Assembly: GCF_025137375.1 (NCBI RefSeq)
Contig: NZ_CP073720.1
Location: 4,798,501-4,862,500, forward strand
From: Dactylosporangium fulvum
Lineage (GTDB): Bacteria > Actinomycetota > Actinomycetes > Mycobacteriales > Micromonosporaceae
Direction of reading: 5' to 3'
Length of the DNA: 64,000 bases
Numbering within the stretch: the first letter of the stretch is position 1; every line of letters begins with the position of its first letter. Positions 60,750-64,000 of the stretch are shown one piece after another. The notes beneath the pieces were generated by a model. That model saw nothing but the letters and a program-made list of their open reading frames with translations. It was not told the origin of the DNA and searched no databases. The translations under genes and the position numbers were made by a program.

Positions 60750-61699
60750 AGCCGGATCCTCGGGTTGAGCACGGCGTAGAGCAGGTCGGTGAGCGTGTTG
60801 GCAACCACGACGGTGATCGCGAGCATGATGAACGCTCCTTGCAGGACGGGGTAGTCGCGTTGCCCGACGGCCTCGTAGATGAGCCGGCCGACCCCGGGGT
60901 AGGCGAACACGGTCTCGGTGAGCACGGCGCCGCCGACCAGCGTGCCGAGCTGGAGGCCCATCAGGGTCAGCGCGGGCAGGATCGCGTTGCGCAGGGCGTG
61001 CTTCCACAGCCGGCGGCGACCGGAGAGGCCGCGGGCGCGGGCGGCACGGATGTAGTCCTCGCCGAGGACGTCGACCAGGTTGGTGCGCAGCGTCAGCGCG
61101 TACGGGCCGAGTTGCACGAGGACCAGCGAGAGCACCGGCAGCACCAGGTGGTGCGCCAGGCTGAGATAGGCGGCGGCGCCCCGGGTGTCGGGGTCGATCG
61201 CCCCGCCGATCGGGAACCAGCCGAGCCGGGCGCCGACGAAGACCAGCAGCAGCATGGCCACGCTGGGCACGAAGAGCGCGTGCCCGCCGATGCCGAAGAC
61301 CTGGAGCACCTTGTCCGGCCAGCGGTCGCGGTTGGCCGCCGCGTACACGCCGATCGGGATGCCGACGGCGATGGTCAGGACGAACGCCGTGCCGGCCAGC
61401 AGCAGTGTCCACGGCAGACGGTCGAGGAGGATCTCGCTCACCGGCTGGATCTGCCGGAACGATATCCCGAAGTTGCCGTGCAGCAGCTCGCGCAGGTACG
61501 CGACGTACTGCTCGAACAGCGGCCGGTCCAGGCCGTACGTCTTGAGCAGGGCGGCCCGCATCTCCGGGGTCATGTCGCCCTCGACCATCAGGGTCGTGGG
61601 GTCCCCCGGGAGCAACCGGAGCAGGAAAAACGTCGCGGTGATCGCTATCCAGATCGTCAGTACGGCCTTCAGCGCCCGGTTGAGCACGAAGCGTGCCAC
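60746..61699 (-). CDS. oppB: Oligopeptide ABC transporter permease (OppB/DppB)
   Basis: The 317-residue permease begins RFVLNRALKAVLTIWIAITA and TFFLLRLLPGDP, as in DppB/OppB. It has six TM helices, the EAA loop DYIRAARARGLSGRRRLWKH, and the C-terminus LTDLLYAVLNPRIRL. It lies 38 bases after the binding-protein gene and overlaps OppC by four bases. It forms the import channel with OppC. Confidence 0.94.
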   Translation of the reverse strand: MARFVLNRALKAVLTIWIAITATFFLLRLLPGDPTTLMVEGDMTPEMRAALLKTYGLDRPLFEQYVAYLRELLHGNFGISFRQIQPVSEILLDRLPWTLLLAGTAFVLTIAVGIPIGVYAAANRDRWPDKVLQVFGIGGHALFVPSVAMLLLVFVGARLGWFPIGGAIDPDTRGAAAYLSLAHHLVLPVLSLVLVQLGPYALTLRTNLVDVLGEDYIRAARARGLSGRRRLWKHALRNAILPALTLMGLQLGTLVGGAVLTETVFAYPGVGRLIYEAVGQRDYPVLQGAFIMLAITVVVANTLTDLLYAVLNPRIRL

Positions 61700-61737
61700 G
61701 GGGGACCCCCTCCTTTCTTACTCTGGCGTCAAGCCGG

Positions 61738-63357
61738 TCAGCCGACCGGCTTGACCTGGGCGAGCGAATACGCGGTGACCATGCCGAGCAGGTCGGAGGG
61801 CGACGCGACGAAGCCCCCGAACTTGCTGGCGTTGTAGGCGAACTGGAAGTTCTCCACGTACAGCGGGGTCAGGTACGCCTGCTCGTGCACAACCTTGTCG
61901 ATGTTCTTGATCTTCTCGACGAAGGCGGCCTGGTCGGTGGTGCCGGCGGCGTCGTTGATCAGCCGGTCCATCTCATTCGACTTGAGCAGGTTGTAGTTGA
62001 TCCCACCCGGGTTGCTGGACAGGTACGTGCTGCGCAGCTGGTCCATCGGGTTGTCGAAGACGCCCCACTGCGACGCGTCGATGTCGTACTTGCCCTCCTT
62101 GGTGCGGCTCAGGAAGGTGTTCCGCTCGACGCACTCGTTCTTCAGCTTGATGCCGGCCTGTTCGGCGCTCTCCCGGAACAGCTGCACCACCCGGGTGATG
62201 TTGGCGTTCGACTGGTCGCAGGCGACGCCGAACTCCAGCCCGTCGAAGAAGCCGTCGCCGTTGCCGTCCTTGTAGCCCGCCGCGGTCAGCTTGGCCTTCG
62301 CTCCGGCCGGGTCGAACGGGTACGGCTGGATCTCCTTGTTGTCGTACTCGGCGAAGATCGGCGAGATCGGGCCGGCCATCTGCTGCGCGTCGCCCTGGAG
62401 TACCGAGGCGATGATCGCCTTGGTGTCGACCGCCATCGACAGCGCCTGCCGGACCTCCTGCTTGGCCAGGTCCTTGTTGTTCATGTTGTACGTCAGGTGG
62501 GCGAAGCCGAGCGCGCCGACCTTCTTCAGCTTGATCTTCGAGTCGCCCTCGAAGGTCTTCGCCGCCGACGTCGGCACCGGGGTGCCCATCAGGTCGATGT
62601 CGCCGTTGCGCAGCGCCAGCATCATCGTGTTGACGTCCGGGTAGATGCGGTACTCGACCTTGCTGACGGCCGCCTTGCCACCGGGCGCGAGCGGGTACTT
62701 GTCGTTGCGCTTCATCACGTACCGCTGGCCCTTGGTGGCGCTCTCCAGCACGAACGGCCCGGCGCCGACCCAGTTGGCGTCGTTGGCGAACTTCGACAGG
62801 TCGCCGGCGGGCTCGAAGACGTGCTTGGGCACGACCGACATCCAGAACCCGACGCCCTCGGCGAACGGCGCGTACGCCTGGGAGAGGTGGAACTTCACCG
62901 TCGTCGGGTCCGGCGCCTCGACCGAGGTGACCCAGGTGAGCTTGGCGGCGACGTTACCGAGCTTGTACTTCATGATCGACTCGGCGCTGAACTTGACGTC
63001 GTCGGCGACCACCGGCTTGCCGTCGGTCCAGACGAAGTCGTCGCGCAGCTTGAACACGGCGGTCTTGCCACCGTCCTCGTAGCTGTACTCCTTCGCCAGC
63101 TCCGGCGCCTTCTTGGCGTTCTCGTCGATCCGCAGCAGATGCGGGTACATCGTGTTGAGGATCCAGGAGTCGGTCTTGCTCAGCGACTGCAGCGGGTTGA
63201 AGTTGGAGACGTCGGTCGTGGTGCCGATCCGCAGCACCGCGTTGTCGCCGCCGCTGTTGCCGTTCGACGAGTTGTTGTCCTCGTTGAGCCCGCAGCCCGA
63301 CAGGGCCAGGGCGACCGCCGCGCCGAGCGCGACGGCGGCCTTGCTCATCTTGCTCAC
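61738..63357 (-). CDS. oppA: Family-5 solute-binding lipoprotein (OppA/DppA type)
   Basis: The 539-residue receptor has a lipoprotein signal (MSKAAVALGAAVALALSGCG, Cys near 22). An Asn/Ser/Gly-rich linker (NEDNNSSNGNSGGDN) follows, then the family-5 body (LAKEYSYEDGGKTAVFKLRD, VWTDGKPVVADDVKFSAESI, EVRQALSMAVDTKAIIASV). It determines the specificity of the second transport system. GTG 63357 overlaps the M19 stop (GTGA) and follows AGGAGG. It is only distantly related to the receptor at 46597-48210. Confidence 0.93.
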   Translation of the reverse strand: MSKMSKAAVALGAAVALALSGCGLNEDNNSSNGNSGGDNAVLRIGTTTDVSNFNPLQSLSKTDSWILNTMYPHLLRIDENAKKAPELAKEYSYEDGGKTAVFKLRDDFVWTDGKPVVADDVKFSAESIMKYKLGNVAAKLTWVTSVEAPDPTTVKFHLSQAYAPFAEGVGFWMSVVPKHVFEPAGDLSKFANDANWVGAGPFVLESATKGQRYVMKRNDKYPLAPGGKAAVSKVEYRIYPDVNTMMLALRNGDIDLMGTPVPTSAAKTFEGDSKIKLKKVGALGFAHLTYNMNNKDLAKQEVRQALSMAVDTKAIIASVLQGDAQQMAGPISPIFAEYDNKEIQPYPFDPAGAKAKLTAAGYKDGNGDGFFDGLEFGVACDQSNANITRVVQLFRESAEQAGIKLKNECVERNTFLSRTKEGKYDIDASQWGVFDNPMDQLRSTYLSSNPGGINYNLLKSNEMDRLINDAAGTTDQAAFVEKIKNIDKVVHEQAYLTPLYVENFQFAYNASKFGGFVASPSDLLGMVTAYSLAQVKPVG

Positions 63358-64000
63358 CAAACCTCCTGAAGTACACGAATGATGTTGCCGCCGATGACCT
63401 TGGCGATCTCGTCATCGGAGTAGTCGTGCTGGACCAGCCAGCCGACGATGTTGCTGAAGCACTCGGCCGGGTTCTCGAGCCCGGAGACGTACGGCACTCG
63501 TGGGTGGTCGACCGCGCCGTGCGCCCGGCCGATCGCCAGGTGTCCGACAAAGCTGTCGTGCAGGCCGACGTGGTCGCCGAAGTTGGTGTCCGGCCCGAAC
63601 GCCACGTGGTCGATGCCGACCAGTTCGACGCAGTGGGTGAAGTGGTCCATCACCGACTCGATCGAGTGGTGCGGGTGCTTCGCGGACAGGGTGGTGTGCG
63701 GGGCGGCCTCGATGCCGATCACGCCGCCGCGCTCGGCGCAGGCGCGGATCACGTCGTCCGGCTTCATCCGGGGCGTGTTCCAGACCGTGCGGGAGCCGGC
63801 GTGGGTGATGAAGACCGGCACCCGGCTGGCCTCGATCACGTCGAGGGACGTCTGGTCGCCGGAGTGCGAGATGTCGATGGCGATGCCGAGCTTGTTCATC
63901 CGGTCGACGGCGCGGCGGCCGAAGTGGGTGAGGCCGCCGTCGCGGTCCTCGGAGAGCCCGCTGCCGAGCATGTTGGCCTGGCTGTAGGCGATGCCCATCT
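63354..64000 (-). CDS. M19 dipeptidase paralogue (5' end outside window)
   Basis: The C-terminal 215 residues of an M19 dipeptidase are visible; the gene continues past the right edge. Seen are AIDISHSGDQTSLDVIEASR (His), VFITHAGSRTVWNTPRMKPD (His) and GIDHVAFGPDTNFGDHVGLH (Asp). In this part it is nearly identical to the M19 enzyme at 54667-55869, apart from a variable loop (HLAIGRAHGAVDHPR). The two paralogues bracket the transporter genes. It starts the visible part of the operon, by overlap with oppA. Confidence 0.92.
   Translation of the reverse strand, partial: MGIAYSQANMLGSGLSEDRDGGLTHFGRRAVDRMNKLGIAIDISHSGDQTSLDVIEASRVPVFITHAGSRTVWNTPRMKPDDVIRACAERGGVIGIEAAPHTTLSAKHPHHSIESVMDHFTHCVELVGIDHVAFGPDTNFGDHVGLHDSFVGHLAIGRAHGAVDHPRVPYVSGLENPAECFSNIVGWLVQHDYSDDEIAKVIGGNIIRVLQEVW

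Overview
The window looks like chromosomal DNA of a high-GC actinomycete. Support comes from very high third-position GC, frequent GTG starts, many ATGA/GTGA stop-start overlaps, an ECF sigma factor, an actinobacterial-type gas-vesicle gene set, a DosR-like box and a SigB-like promoter. A Micromonosporaceae-like host is only a weak guess. No rRNA, tRNA or CRISPR array was seen.

Region 1 (1-9.1 kb): two membrane sensor histidine kinases (the first runs off the left edge), a hemerythrin-like gene that appears 5'-truncated against a LuxR remnant, a malic enzyme-fumarase pair, and a secreted NlpC/P60 hydrolase.

Region 2 (9.1-25.1 kb): two divergent sugar-catabolic operons, 16 genes in all. The left one encodes a ribose-type ABC importer, a TIM-barrel epimerase, a PfkB kinase, an FGGY kinase, a KDPG-type aldolase and a DeoR regulator. 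The right one encodes a cupin phosphoglucose isomerase, a DeoC aldolase, a shikimate-dehydrogenase-like enzyme, a UlaG-like lactonase, an RpiR regulator, a second FGGY kinase, a class II aldolase and a D-2-hydroxyacid dehydrogenase. The shared promoter region carries distinct palindromes, including a 17-bp site resembling HexR/RpiR operators. The substrate cannot be named; this is the best candidate for an undescribed pathway.

Region 3 (25.2-35.2 kb): an enoyl-CoA hydratase/flavin oxidoreductase pair behind a TetR-like palindrome, a methyltransferase, a narG pseudogene (internal deletion, frameshift) that keeps a DosR-like box, a disulfide oxidoreductase, a DUF488 protein, a minimal gas-vesicle set (SRPBCC, GvpA/J, GvpG) behind a SigB-like promoter, a PAP2 phosphatase and a DMT-type membrane protein.

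Region 4 (35.2-49.4 kb): a dipeptide-type ABC uptake system split over divergent transcription units, with an Lrp/AsnC regulator, aldehyde and hydroxyacid dehydrogenases, a fused E1 2-oxoacid dehydrogenase, a tautomerase-like protein lacking Pro-1, a TPR protein, and an M19 homologue lacking part of the usual metal site. The same 14-15 bp palindrome lies before the Lrp/dppD divergent promoter and before the M19-dppA operon, tying them into one probable regulon.

Region 5 (49.4-53.9 kb): mostly gene remnants (IS4-type transposase, TetR C-terminus), small ORFs, an ECF sigma factor and its Asp-box membrane partner.

Region 6 (53.9-64 kb): a second peptide-type ABC operon on the minus strand. M19 dipeptidase paralogues lie at both ends, with an alpha/beta hydrolase and an M24 homologue inside and a HutC-type GntR regulator at the distal end. 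It continues past the right edge.
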